The notes below the pieces were generated by a model. The model was given only the letters and a program-made list of their open reading frames with translations, was not told the origin of the DNA and ran no database searches. The position numbers and the translations under genes are program-made. 19,759 nucleotides of DNA, taken from contig DJOV01000028.1 in assembly GCA_002437285.1 (NCBI GenBank), forward strand, positions 1 through 19,759. Direction: 5' to 3'. This document shows, piece after piece, positions 8,030 to 16,132 of the stretch (position 1 is its first letter; each line of letters starts with the position of its first letter). Source of the DNA: Prevotella sp. UBA6429 (GTDB taxonomy: Bacteria > Bacteroidota > Bacteroidia > Bacteroidales > Bacteroidaceae).

Positions 8030-8204
8030 GATGTTTAGGCTTATGTTTATCCGTAAAGAGTGTTGGCCGCTTTCATGAACCGTTCCCGCTTGAGACTGGC
8101 AAAGACTTCAGATGTCCCATTTCCTGCCTTGGCGTCTTCTGGACCATTTACCTATCCGTCGTGACGCCTACGGTGTTCATTCAGCGTGTCACTCTTTTAT
8201 CATG
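8030..8204 (-). other. Long untranslated leader of the acyl-CoA synthetase gene
   Basis: Between the minus-strand -7 box (8205-8212) and ATG 8029 lie about 165-170 nt without a long reading frame. A nine-codon frame (ATG at 8076 to TAA ending at 8047; MKAANTLYG) sits just before the gene. I see no known riboswitch consensus and no clear terminator-like stem. This is much longer than other leaders in the window. Confidence 0.35.
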
Positions 8205-8212
8205 CAAAGGTA
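8205..8212 (-). promoter_or_regulatory. -7 box for the acyl-CoA synthetase / prfB block
   Basis: The minus strand reads TACCTTTG, a match to TAnnTTTG, set in AT-rich DNA (TTATTTACCTTTGCATG). It is divergent from the argE-like promoter 43 bp away. Confidence 0.5.
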
Positions 8213-8254
8213 AATAATATTCCTTAAAGTAGGAAATAATTAGGCCTTTTTTCT

Positions 8255-8262
8255 TAATTTTG
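8255..8262 (+). promoter_or_regulatory. -7 box for the argE-like gene
   Basis: TAATTTTG at 8255-8262 ends 8 nt before ATG 8271. The transcript would begin at about 8268-8271, so the message is essentially leaderless. No clear -33 element. Confidence 0.5.
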
Positions 8263-8270
8263 CTGTCGTT

Positions 8271-9356
8271 ATGAAACATCAAGATTACGTGAGCGACGCA
8301 GTCGACTTATTGCGCGCCCTGATTAGCACACCCAGCGTGAGCCGTTCGGAAGCCGACGCGGCCGACGTGATGGAGCGACGGATGGTGAGCTATGGCTTCA
8401 CGCCACACCGCGAGGCCAACAACTTGTGGATCATGGCCGATGGCTATGACGAGAAGAAGCCCACCTTGCTGCTCAATGCCCACATCGACACGGTGAAACC
8501 GTCTGCCTCGTGGACTCGTGACCCCTTCAAGCCCACCCTTGAGGGCGACTTGCTCTACGGATTGGGCAGCAATGATTGCGGTGGCGGATTGACCACACTG
8601 TTGCAAGCCTTCCGATACCTGGCCTTGCGACCTCAACCTTACAATCTTATTTACCTGGCATCAGCAGAGGAGGAGGTGTCGGGGAAAGACGGCGTCAGCC
8701 GCGTCTTGCCCTTGTTGCCCCCAATCGACGTGGCCATCGTGGGCGAGCCCACGGGCATGCAGCCGGCCATCGCCGAGAAAGGCCTGATGGTGCTCGACGT
8801 CATCGCACACGGCAAGAGTGGCCACGCTGCGCGCAACGAAGGGGTCAACGCCATCTATGAGGCACTCGACGACATGCGCTGGTTACGCGACTACCGCTTT
8901 GAGAAGGTGAGTCCGTTCCTCGGTCCGACAAAGATGACGCTGACCGTGGTGCACGCCGGCACGCAACACAATGTCATCCCCGACACTTGCCAGATGCTGG
9001 TGGACGTGAGGACCAACGAATATTACACCAACGAAGAAGTGTATGACATCATCCGCCAACATGTCAAGAGCGAGGTGCGCGCCCACTCCTTCCGCCTGCA
9101 CTCTTCACACATCGACACACGTCACCCGCTGGTCAGGCGCTGCGTGGAAATGGGCCTGACGCCCTATGGCTCGCCCACGCTGAGCGACCAAGCGCTCATG
9201 CCATTCGCCTCGTTCAAGCTCGGCCCGGGAGAGTCGTCACGCAGCCACAGCGCCGATGAGTTCATCAAAATCAGCGAGATGCGCCACGCCTTTGACACCT
9301 ATGTCCAGCTTCTCGACGGCAAGGATGTCGGCGACGGGATGCCAAGCCATGCATGA
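8271..9356 (+). CDS. argE: M20-family deacylase, ArgE-like (acylornithine/acylcitrulline deacylase)
   Basis: A 361-residue cytoplasmic zinc amidohydrolase. Metal and catalytic positions of the M20 family are all visible: NAHIDT (H71, D73), GLGSNDCGG (D102 bridging), SAEEEVSG (E133/E134), VGEPTG (E159) and SRSHSADEF (H326). The lid/dimerisation domain carries SGHAARNEG and QHNVIPD. The whole protein closely follows the Bacteroidetes enzyme annotated as acetylornithine deacetylase, including LPPIDVAIVGEP and SPTLSDQALM. In Bacteroides arginine synthesis uses succinylated intermediates and deacylation may occur at citrulline, so the true acyl group and substrate are uncertain; DapE/LysK-like relatives are less likely. 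It stands alone between divergent and convergent neighbours, with its own promoter and a strong terminator. The usual 'NDAG' at the metal loop reads NDCG. Confidence 0.85.
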   Translation: MKHQDYVSDAVDLLRALISTPSVSRSEADAADVMERRMVSYGFTPHREANNLWIMADGYDEKKPTLLLNAHIDTVKPSASWTRDPFKPTLEGDLLYGLGSNDCGGGLTTLLQAFRYLALRPQPYNLIYLASAEEEVSGKDGVSRVLPLLPPIDVAIVGEPTGMQPAIAEKGLMVLDVIAHGKSGHAARNEGVNAIYEALDDMRWLRDYRFEKVSPFLGPTKMTLTVVHAGTQHNVIPDTCQMLVDVRTNEYYTNEEVYDIIRQHVKSEVRAHSFRLHSSHIDTRHPLVRRCVEMGLTPYGSPTLSDQALMPFASFKLGPGESSRSHSADEFIKISEMRHAFDTYVQLLDGKDVGDGMPSHA

Positions 9357-9376
9357 CTGGCGCAAAGGCGGCAACA

Positions 9377-9425
9377 AAAAAGCTTTCCATCGTCTCCCCG
9401 CCGGGGATTCCATGGAAAGCTTTTT
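9377..9425. terminator. Strong bidirectional intrinsic terminator
   Basis: A perfect 14-bp inverted repeat, AAAAAGCTTTCCAT (9377-9390) and ATGGAAAGCTTTTT (9412-9425), encloses a second GC-rich hairpin TCCCC-GCC-GGGGA (9395-9407). T-runs result on both strands. It lies 20 bp after the argE-like stop and downstream of the convergent EnvC-like gene, so it can end both transcripts. Confidence 0.88.
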
Positions 9426-9586
9426 CAATAGGGTGGGTCCTTTCAATTAACGTGACAACCATAAGCCAAGTTATGCCGCTCACGCTAACAAATAGTCCAG
9501 TTCTTGTCGACCGTAATCTTTAAAACGTCCTTGCTTCATCCAAACATCGGACGGACCTTAACTTTTGTCATATACCTGACGACAGC

Positions 9587-11407
9587 TCAGCGCCCCAGCC
9601 AAGCCTCGGGATTCAGTTTGGCGCGCTCCTTGCGCAACTGGAACTGCAGGATATGGTCGGAGCCAACGGTTCCCAGTATTTGACGGGTGCTCACCTTTTG
9701 GCCACGACTGACGGTCACCGACTTCAAGTTGCTATATACGGAGATGTAAGCACCATGGCGCACCATGACCACCATACTGCCCCCATAACCGATGACAGCA
9801 CTCACCTCTCCATCATAGATGGCACGCGCCTGGCACCCTGCTCCACCCATGATGTTGATACCCTTGTTGTCGAGGGTCACCCCCTTGAGTCCTTCCACCT
9901 GATACTGTCCGAAGTGGCTCACAATCTTGTATCCACCTGTGATGGGCATGGGCAACCGTCCGCGATTGGCCTCAAAGCCACTGTTCATCATTCGGTCTAC
10001 GGTTGAGAACTTCAACATGTTTTCCGAGTTTTCCTTCGCCTCCGCAATTTCTTCCTTGGCTCTCGCAGCGTCAGCCTTCTGCTTGCGTTCAGCAGCCTGC
10101 CGCTGCGACTCAGCCTCGCGTGCCGCCTGCTCAGCCCTCGCCTTCTTGGCAGCCGCCTCCGCGGCCATGCGCTGGGCTGCCGCCTCCTTAACAGCAGCAG
10201 CCTTGGCCGCCTGCTCAGCCTTGGCCGCTTGCTCAGCCAACTCACGGGCGGCAGCCTTCTGGCGTGCCCGCTCTTCAGCCAACGCCTGCTCGCGCGCCCT
10301 CGCCTTGGCCGCCTCAGCCGCCTCAGCGCGTGCCCTGCGAGCAGCCGCCTCAGCTTCGGCTGCCTTGCGGGCCTCTTCCTTCAACTGCTCCTCACGGGCC
10401 TTGGCTTCCGCGATGCGCCGCGCATTCTCACGTGCTGCCGCCTCGGCCTCCGCCTTCTTGCGGGCAATCTCCGCAGCCCTACGCTTGGCAGCCTCTGCGG
10501 CCGCGGCCTTGCGCTTGGCCTCAGCAGCCGCGCGCTCCCGCACCTTCCGCACCTCGATCTCCACCAACCGGTCAATCTGGGCATTGAGTGCGGCATCCTT
10601 CTTATGTTGTTCGGCAATGATGGTCTGGATGGTTTTCTGCTGTTTTTGCAACCCTTGGACAATCTGCTGCTGCTCATTCTTGTTACCCTCGAGCTTCAAC
10701 TTCTCCTGTCGGCCCTGGTAGAGGAGGTTGCTCTTCTGCCCACGCACATGTTCCAGCTGCGTGTTTTTGTGGGTCACCTGGTTCTGCTTGGCCCTGACAG
10801 CCTCACCCTGTGCGCGCTGATACTGCGCATATTCGCGCACAAAGCGCAAGCGCCGGTACATCTGTGCAAAGTTCTTGGCTGAGAAGATAAACATCAACCG
10901 GTCTTGCACCGACCGGTGACGCGCCATGTAACGCATGGACTTCACATACCTGGCCTGTCGTTCCTTGAGTTGCATTTGCAAGGTGGCCAGTTGTGACTTC
11001 AAGATGCCAATGTTGCCCTCTATATGCTTGATATCCGTCTGGATGTTGTCGATGTTTTTTTGCCGCTGGTCAATTTCCCCGTTGATGAGCAACAAGTTTT
11101 TAAGTCTTTTGGCCACATCCTCCTTGTTGGCTTTCAACGCCTGTTCCTGTTCCTTGATTTTTTTCTGTATGGCCGCCCTTTGGCTTTGCAGTCCTCGAAT
11201 GGACGCTGTGGAATAGCTGGCGGCATGGTCCTGCCTTCCACGGTTGGCGGCAGTTTTGGTCTGCTTGCGCTGCGGGGCACGCTTCACCTGTTTGCGCTGT
11301 ACGGCTGTGGTACCCGCATGACGGCGGGTCTTACCGGAACTCTTCGTTTGCGCCCCTGCAACAGCCACCAGGCACAGGGTCATCATGATGCAAAAAAATC
11401 TTCTCAA
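9587..11407 (-). CDS. EnvC-like murein hydrolase activator with degenerate LytM (M23) domain
   Basis: About 606 residues from the chosen TTG start. The order is signal peptide (MRRFFCIMMTLCLVAVAGA|Q), a basic linker (20-65), a coiled coil (about 70-285), a very long Ala/Lys/Arg/Glu helix (about 290-455), and a C-terminal LytM fold (about 484-606). All zinc ligands of active M23 peptidases appear lost: the H-x-x-x-D site reads N514-KGI-N518 and HxH reads Q588-F-Q590. This is the hallmark of EnvC/NlpD-type proteins, which activate periplasmic amidases at the septum instead of cutting peptidoglycan. The start is uncertain: ATG 11386 gives a signal peptide without basic residues, TTG 11407 gives a good one, and a TTG at 11494 opens the frame. 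It is the last gene of the dut–TPR–DUF4292 operon. Confidence 0.88.
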   Translation of the reverse strand: MRRFFCIMMTLCLVAVAGAQTKSSGKTRRHAGTTAVQRKQVKRAPQRKQTKTAANRGRQDHAASYSTASIRGLQSQRAAIQKKIKEQEQALKANKEDVAKRLKNLLLINGEIDQRQKNIDNIQTDIKHIEGNIGILKSQLATLQMQLKERQARYVKSMRYMARHRSVQDRLMFIFSAKNFAQMYRRLRFVREYAQYQRAQGEAVRAKQNQVTHKNTQLEHVRGQKSNLLYQGRQEKLKLEGNKNEQQQIVQGLQKQQKTIQTIIAEQHKKDAALNAQIDRLVEIEVRKVRERAAAEAKRKAAAAEAAKRRAAEIARKKAEAEAAARENARRIAEAKAREEQLKEEARKAAEAEAAARRARAEAAEAAKARAREQALAEERARQKAAARELAEQAAKAEQAAKAAAVKEAAAQRMAAEAAAKKARAEQAAREAESQRQAAERKQKADAARAKEEIAEAKENSENMLKFSTVDRMMNSGFEANRGRLPMPITGGYKIVSHFGQYQVEGLKGVTLDNKGINIMGGAGCQARAIYDGEVSAVIGYGGSMVVMVRHGAYISVYSNLKSVTVSRGQKVSTRQILGTVGSDHILQFQLRKERAKLNPEAWLGR

Positions 11408-11507
11408 GGTACTTGGGTTTATGAAATAAGATACACCTAAATTAAAGCAATGGGCACACGCGCCAGCAAAGGCAGACGTCCATCCCCCGGACAACTCGTT
11501 ACCAAGC

Positions 11508-12395
11508 CTACATCTCCAGCAACTTGCCCAAGATGTTATTGGCGTCCACCTTCTTATATTTGCTCGACAATGTCGTAGTCTCCTCCCAGTCGTCAGCAGT
11601 CTTCAGTTCATCCAAGGCCAGCTTAACCGTCGCCTTTCGGGCCTGCTTGGTAGCGTTGGTGACGAAGGAAAACACCTGTGTTGCGGGGAAGGTCTTCACC
11701 CCCAACGCCTTGAAGTCAGAATAATCCCAGGTAAGGGTCGAGGTGCGTTGCGACGGACTGCTGTATCTGACCACAGCCTCCCCAATCCTGCCACTGTTGC
11801 GTTCCGCCTGCCATGTAAACGACAAGTTGCCGTTCTTGACAGTGACAGGCACATTTGCGCCGGTTCCATCAAGGTTCACGGCAAACTTTGCCAAGTCGCC
11901 CTCTGTCACCCGATTGGTTCCAGGCAACAACAGTTGGTTCCAAAACAAGGCTTGCAGGGAATAAAAGTTCAGTCCGTTGTTGCGCAGAAAATCAAGCTGG
12001 TTATAGTCCCCTTTGACATACTGCTTATGCAACCTGTCGACAACCAGCACGTAATCGGGCGTAAACTCCAGCCTCCCCACCTCCGTACCGATATAAGGAA
12101 CGAAGAGTTGGAGGCGAATGACCTTGTCACGCCGCATGCGCAACGCTCCCGGCACACTGACGGTCTTGCCATCCATGGTGGCTGTGAACGTGAGGCTACC
12201 CACAATGTTCTTGGCATACACTTTCCGGTCACTGACCTTCTGCACAAAAGCCAACTGCTGACCTGCAGCCTGCTTGCCCGCCGCCTGCGATGTGGCAACC
12301 TGGCCATTGTCCTTGACCAACGACTTCTTGGCGCCACACGAGGCAAGTGCCAAAGGCGCGCAAAGCGCCAGTATCTTAACGATGGATGTCTTCAT
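11508..12395 (-). CDS. DUF4292 outer-envelope lipoprotein (LolB-like?)
   Basis: A 295-residue lipoprotein. The N-terminal helix ends in the lipobox LASC, with lipidation expected at C20. The body carries the DUF4292 pattern: FTATMDGKTVSVPGALRMRRDKVIRLQLFVP, then EVGRLEFTPDYVLVVDRLHKQYV. This alternation of strands with a charged 'unacylated ligand cradle' look is reminiscent of LolA/LolB lipoprotein carriers, but that is an inference from pattern only. Its start ATG overlaps the TPR gene's TGA as ATGA (12392-12395), so translation is coupled. The order TPR–DUF4292–EnvC-like recurs in many Bacteroidetes and points to an envelope assembly job. Its true substrate or partner is unknown. Confidence 0.85.
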   Translation of the reverse strand: MKTSIVKILALCAPLALASCGAKKSLVKDNGQVATSQAAGKQAAGQQLAFVQKVSDRKVYAKNIVGSLTFTATMDGKTVSVPGALRMRRDKVIRLQLFVPYIGTEVGRLEFTPDYVLVVDRLHKQYVKGDYNQLDFLRNNGLNFYSLQALFWNQLLLPGTNRVTEGDLAKFAVNLDGTGANVPVTVKNGNLSFTWQAERNSGRIGEAVVRYSSPSQRTSTLTWDYSDFKALGVKTFPATQVFSFVTNATKQARKATVKLALDELKTADDWEETTTLSSKYKKVDANNILGKLLEM

Positions 12396-14164
12396 TTCTC
12401 TTTCCTATATAAATTCATTTTTCGTGTCAGGGCGCTCTTGTCACCGCCGGCGTCAATGGCCTTCTGAAGGAAGTCAAGCGCCTTGCTCTTCTCTCCCACT
12501 TCCATATAGATATCGGCCGCATGCTCCAGGACCACGTCACCGATTGAGTCTTCAGAACTGTTCTTCAGTGTCGCGTCCATATAAATCTTAGCCTCCGCAT
12601 ACCGTCCCTGTTTGTAGAGAATCCACGCATAGGTATCGAGGAAGGTCGCATTGTTGGGTTCCGACTTCACCGCCTTGGCACTCATCTGCTCAGCCTTTTT
12701 GAGATCGCCCCCTTCTTGCGACAGGAAGTAAGCGTAGTTGTTGAGCGTCATGGCGTGGTCAGGCTTCCACTGCAGGCAACTGTCAAAGGCGGCATACGCC
12801 TTGTCCGTCTCCCCTTGTGAGTGATAGATCTCGCCCATGATGGCATAAAAGTCGCTGACGATGTCCGGATTGCTCTTGTCGTTGATTTCCGCCGTTCCCC
12901 GCTGGAAGGCATCGAGCGCGCCCTTGTCGTCCCCCTGGTAATAGCGAGCCAAGCCCGTGAAGTAATAAAAAGCCATTTCATCGGGGTTGTAAAGCATGCC
13001 CGGTTCGGCCAAGGCCGCAATGGCTTTCCAGTCTTGTGAGGCCCATTTGTTCTGAATCAGTTGGAACCGTGCCGACGCATTGTCAGGCGCGAGCCCCAGC
13101 AACCGCACCAGTGCCGTGTCGACCTGCGCCTCCGGCATTTTCTTCATTTGGCAATAGGCAGCCCTCATCTCCGCCAACGACACATCCTTGGGCACCACTT
13201 GGGCCATGCGGTCCATGAGGGACATGATGACAGAGGAGTCGCCTCCGTTTCGTTCATTTTCCTGGATGGCCTGCTTGAGGAATTGCGCACGACTGTCCTC
13301 AGGCGTGTTCTTGCCCATGAGGATGCGCTCCATCATCTGCCGTGCCAGCGAATCCTTGCCCGTTGAACGATAATAATCATACATGGAACTCTGCGCGTAG
13401 GTATTGTCAGGACTTTCCTTCAAGGTCTGCGCAAAGAGCTTATAAGCATCCTTCTGGCGCTTGTGCTGCATGAGCCAATTGCCGAGCATGACAGCGAAAG
13501 TCTTGTCGTTAGGGTGCTTGTCAGCCAGTCGCTTCAGTGTCAAGCAGGCGTTGTGATAGTCGCCCTTCATCTCAAAGACATTCATTTTGGCCAGTTCAAA
13601 CTGGTCATCGGCCCCTTCGAGCTCCTCCATCTTGCCGATGGCATCAAGCATCTTGTCATAGTCCTTCTGTTGCTGGTACAGTTGCACAAGCACGTTGAGC
13701 ACGTCACTACGGTCACGATTGTTGGCGAAGAGGCGCTCGTAGGCGTTGGTAGACTTGGCATAATCACCCATGCCGATGTAGAACTGCGCCACTTTCTCCT
13801 GATAGATACCATTACCCGGTCTCAATTCGGCCGCCTTCTCCAAGCATTGCAAGGCCAGGGTGTCTTGCCGCAACATCGACAAGAAGCGCGCCTTGAGGAA
13901 ATAAGCCTCTGCCGCCTTGGGATTGATCTCCAGGCAATGGCGCAACAGGTCGAACGCTGCCGCATAATGGCCCTCTTCCTGCTGCCTCACGGCCTCCAGG
14001 AAGAAGTAGTCGTAACGGCGGCTGTCGTTGTAGCCCAGTGTGTCGGCCACCACCGTTGCCGTCATTGTCTTCTTTGCCTTCTTGCCAGGAGAGGGCATAG
14101 CCGCTCCGCCCATCGCCACGATGGCGAGGGCCAGCAACGTGATATTTCTGAACCTTCTGTACAT
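12392..14164 (-). CDS. Exported tetratricopeptide-repeat protein
   Basis: About 590 residues from ATG 14164; a TTG at 14173 is the only upstream alternative. A basic N-terminus and hydrophobic core (MYRRFRNITLLALAIVAMGGAA) form a signal peptide, so it works in the periplasm or on the outer membrane. From about residue 45 to the end it is a chain of TPR helices (for example AAFDLLRHCLEINPKAAEAY, ALDAFQRG, AYAAFDSCLQWKPDHAMTLN, AEQMSAKAVKSEPNNATFLD). TPR arrays serve as protein–protein scaffolds; no catalytic domain is seen. It lies 19 bp after dut and overlaps the DUF4292 lipoprotein by ATGA. This operon position suggests a partnership with the lipoprotein and the EnvC-like activator. Confidence 0.9.
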   Translation of the reverse strand: MYRRFRNITLLALAIVAMGGAAMPSPGKKAKKTMTATVVADTLGYNDSRRYDYFFLEAVRQQEEGHYAAAFDLLRHCLEINPKAAEAYFLKARFLSMLRQDTLALQCLEKAAELRPGNGIYQEKVAQFYIGMGDYAKSTNAYERLFANNRDRSDVLNVLVQLYQQQKDYDKMLDAIGKMEELEGADDQFELAKMNVFEMKGDYHNACLTLKRLADKHPNDKTFAVMLGNWLMQHKRQKDAYKLFAQTLKESPDNTYAQSSMYDYYRSTGKDSLARQMMERILMGKNTPEDSRAQFLKQAIQENERNGGDSSVIMSLMDRMAQVVPKDVSLAEMRAAYCQMKKMPEAQVDTALVRLLGLAPDNASARFQLIQNKWASQDWKAIAALAEPGMLYNPDEMAFYYFTGLARYYQGDDKGALDAFQRGTAEINDKSNPDIVSDFYAIMGEIYHSQGETDKAYAAFDSCLQWKPDHAMTLNNYAYFLSQEGGDLKKAEQMSAKAVKSEPNNATFLDTYAWILYKQGRYAEAKIYMDATLKNSSEDSIGDVVLEHAADIYMEVGEKSKALDFLQKAIDAGGDKSALTRKMNLYRKEK

Positions 14165-14183
14165 TCGAGTCAAGTTCCCTCTA

Positions 14184-14621
14184 TCATTTCACACCCGTAT
14201 GCCCATAGCCGCCATCGCCCCTTTCCGTCTCATCGAGGGCACTGACCGGCTCAAAGTCGACCTGCTCATAGCGCGCCACGACCATCTGCGCGATACGCTC
14301 CCCGTCACGAATGACAAAGTCCTCACTGGAGAAGTTGACCAGCAACACCTTGAGCTCGCCTCGGTAATCGGCGTCAATCGTTCCGGGCGTATTGAGCACG
14401 GTGACACCATACTTCAGCGCCAAGCCGCTGCGGGGACGCACCTGCGCCTCGTAACCATCGGGCAAGGCTATATGCAATCCCGTGGGCACAAGCACACGCT
14501 GCATGGGGTGCAAGACGATGGGGTCCGACAGGTTGGCGCGGAGGTCGAGACCTGCGCTCTGCACGGTGGCATAGGCCGGGAGGGGCTGATGCCCCGTGTT
14601 GACTACTTTTATTTTCAGCAT
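14184..14621 (-). CDS. dut: dUTP diphosphatase (dUTPase)
   Basis: A 145-residue trimeric dUTPase that converts dUTP to dUMP and pyrophosphate, keeping uracil out of DNA and feeding thymidylate synthesis. All five motifs are present in order: AGLDLRA (23-29), RPRSGLA (62-68), GTIDADYRGE (80-89, with catalytic D83), GERIAQ (107-112) and the C-terminal flap RGDGGYGHTG (134-143). The last reads RGxGGFGSTG in many species; Y and H here are conservative variants that I believe occur in the Bacteroidetes. It is the first gene of the leftward envelope operon and diverges from dgt, another dNTP-pool enzyme. Confidence 0.96.
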   Translation of the reverse strand: MLKIKVVNTGHQPLPAYATVQSAGLDLRANLSDPIVLHPMQRVLVPTGLHIALPDGYEAQVRPRSGLALKYGVTVLNTPGTIDADYRGELKVLLVNFSSEDFVIRDGERIAQMVVARYEQVDFEPVSALDETERGDGGYGHTGVK

Positions 14622-14629
14622 AACAGTTG

Positions 14630-14637
14630 CAAAATTA
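14630..14637 (-). promoter_or_regulatory. -7 box for dut and the envelope operon
   Basis: Minus strand TAATTTTG ends 8 nt before the dut ATG (14621), giving a nearly leaderless transcript. No obvious -33 partner. Confidence 0.55.
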
Positions 14638-14701
14638 ATAAATTCCGCCCACTTACATACTTTTTAATTATTAAAAAGGCGAAAAATGAAGAAATATCAA
14701 G

Positions 14702-14709
14702 TAACTTTG
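14702..14709 (+). promoter_or_regulatory. -7 box for dgt
   Basis: TAACTTTG at 14702-14709 fits TAnnTTTG and predicts a start of transcription near 14715 with a leader of about 55 nt. Because the box lies downstream of the in-frame ATG at 14686, it supports ATG 14770 as the dgt start. Confidence 0.5.
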
Positions 14710-14769
14710 CCACATCAATCCACACCGCCACAACCACCTGTCGGCAGGGATCACGAAAAACTTAACGAC

Positions 14770-16107
14770 ATGAACTGGAACCAACTCATTTCCAACAAGC
14801 GTTTCGGGCAGGAGGAGCGCCATGCCCTTCGCCACGATGACCGTTCGGAGTTTAAGCGCGACGGTGACCGCCTGATCTACTCAGCGCCCTTCCGCCGCCT
14901 GCAAAACAAGACCCAAGTGTTTCCTCTGCCAGGCAGCGTCTTCGTGCACAACCGCCTGACCCACTCACTCGAGGTGTCGTCGCTGGGCAAGTCACTGGGC
15001 GACGACGTGGCCCGCCGCCTGACGGAGCTCCATCCCGAGCTGCGAGGCACACTGTTTGAGGAGATCGGGACCATCGTGCAGACTGCCGGCCTGGCGCACG
15101 ACATGGGCAACCCACCCTTCGGTCACTCCGGCGAGAAGGCCATCCAGACCTACTTCACCGAGGGTCCCGGCTCACAATTGCGCAGCCGGGTGAGCGATGC
15201 TTTCTGGGCAGACATCACCCACTTTGAGGGTAACGCCAACGCTTTCCGCCTGTTGGTCCATCAGTTTGTGGGCCGGCGCGCCGGCGGCTACGTCATGACC
15301 TACGCCACCCTGGCGTCAATCGTGAAGTACCCCTTCTCCAGCCAACTGGCAGGCGCCCATGGCAAGTTTGGCTTCTTCACGTCAGAAGCGTCCAGTTTTG
15401 AGAAGATTGCCGATGAATTGGGGCTTATTCGCCTCTCCGCCCCCGGTGCTCCGCTACGTTACGCCCGTCATCCGCTGGTCTACCTCATGGAGGCCGCAGA
15501 TGACATCTGCTACGAAATCATGGACATCGAGGACTCGCACAAACTGAAGATTCTCTCCTACGAGGAGACGCGCGAGTTGCTGCTGGGCTTCCTCGACACA
15601 GAGACACAAGCCCACATCCTCCGACGCCTCGAAGACGAGGGCGTGACCGACCGCAACGAGCAAGTGGTCTACATGCGGGCCTGCGTGGTGGGCGCCTTGG
15701 AACGGGCCTGCGTCAACACGTTTGTGGAGAACGAGGCGGCCATCCTGGACGGCACGTTCAGCGGCAGCCTCATCAGCCACATCGAACCAGAGCTGCGCGA
15801 CGCCTACCAGCGATGCGTGGCGTTGTCGCGCCAGAAGATCTATCGCAGCAAGCCAGTGCTCGACGTGGAGCTGAGTGGTTACAAGATCATGGAGACGCTG
15901 ATGGAGACGCTCATCTCCGCCGCCATCCACCCCGAGAAGTTCCACTCCCAGCAGCTCATCTGCCGCTTCAGCAGCCAATACGCCATCGAGAGTCCCGACC
16001 TGGAGACGCGCATCATGGCCGTGCTCGACTACATCAGCGGCATGACCGACATCTACGCCCTCGACATCTACCAGAAGATCGAAGGCATCGCCCTACCCAT
16101 TGTATAA
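14770..16107 (+). CDS. dgt: Deoxyguanosinetriphosphate triphosphohydrolase-like HD protein
   Basis: A 445-residue HD-domain enzyme expected to hydrolyse dGTP (or other dNTPs) to the nucleoside and tripolyphosphate. Metal-binding positions are H65 in RLTHSLEV and HD at 110-111 in AGLAHDMGNPPFGHSGE, with a later D in ADDICYEIMDIEDSH. The N-terminal FSAPFRRL-like stretch (YSAPFRRLQNKTQVFPLPG) is the family hallmark. I choose ATG 14770 (MNWNQLISNKRFG), since the longer frame from 14686 adds a low-complexity proline/lysine stretch containing the promoter box. Length fits the Bacteroidetes dGTPase group. It is divergent from dut and followed after 25 bp by the hemolysin III gene. Confidence 0.93.
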   Translation: MNWNQLISNKRFGQEERHALRHDDRSEFKRDGDRLIYSAPFRRLQNKTQVFPLPGSVFVHNRLTHSLEVSSLGKSLGDDVARRLTELHPELRGTLFEEIGTIVQTAGLAHDMGNPPFGHSGEKAIQTYFTEGPGSQLRSRVSDAFWADITHFEGNANAFRLLVHQFVGRRAGGYVMTYATLASIVKYPFSSQLAGAHGKFGFFTSEASSFEKIADELGLIRLSAPGAPLRYARHPLVYLMEAADDICYEIMDIEDSHKLKILSYEETRELLLGFLDTETQAHILRRLEDEGVTDRNEQVVYMRACVVGALERACVNTFVENEAAILDGTFSGSLISHIEPELRDAYQRCVALSRQKIYRSKPVLDVELSGYKIMETLMETLISAAIHPEKFHSQQLICRFSSQYAIESPDLETRIMAVLDYISGMTDIYALDIYQKIEGIALPIV

Positions 16108-16132
16108 CCTCCCGAAAACATCCTAAACATCG

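Noticed and set aside
9927..10882. Plus-strand Ala/Ser/Cys-rich and Leu-rich frames
   Set aside because: They are shadows of the low-complexity Ala/Lys/Glu helix of the EnvC-like protein on the minus strand.
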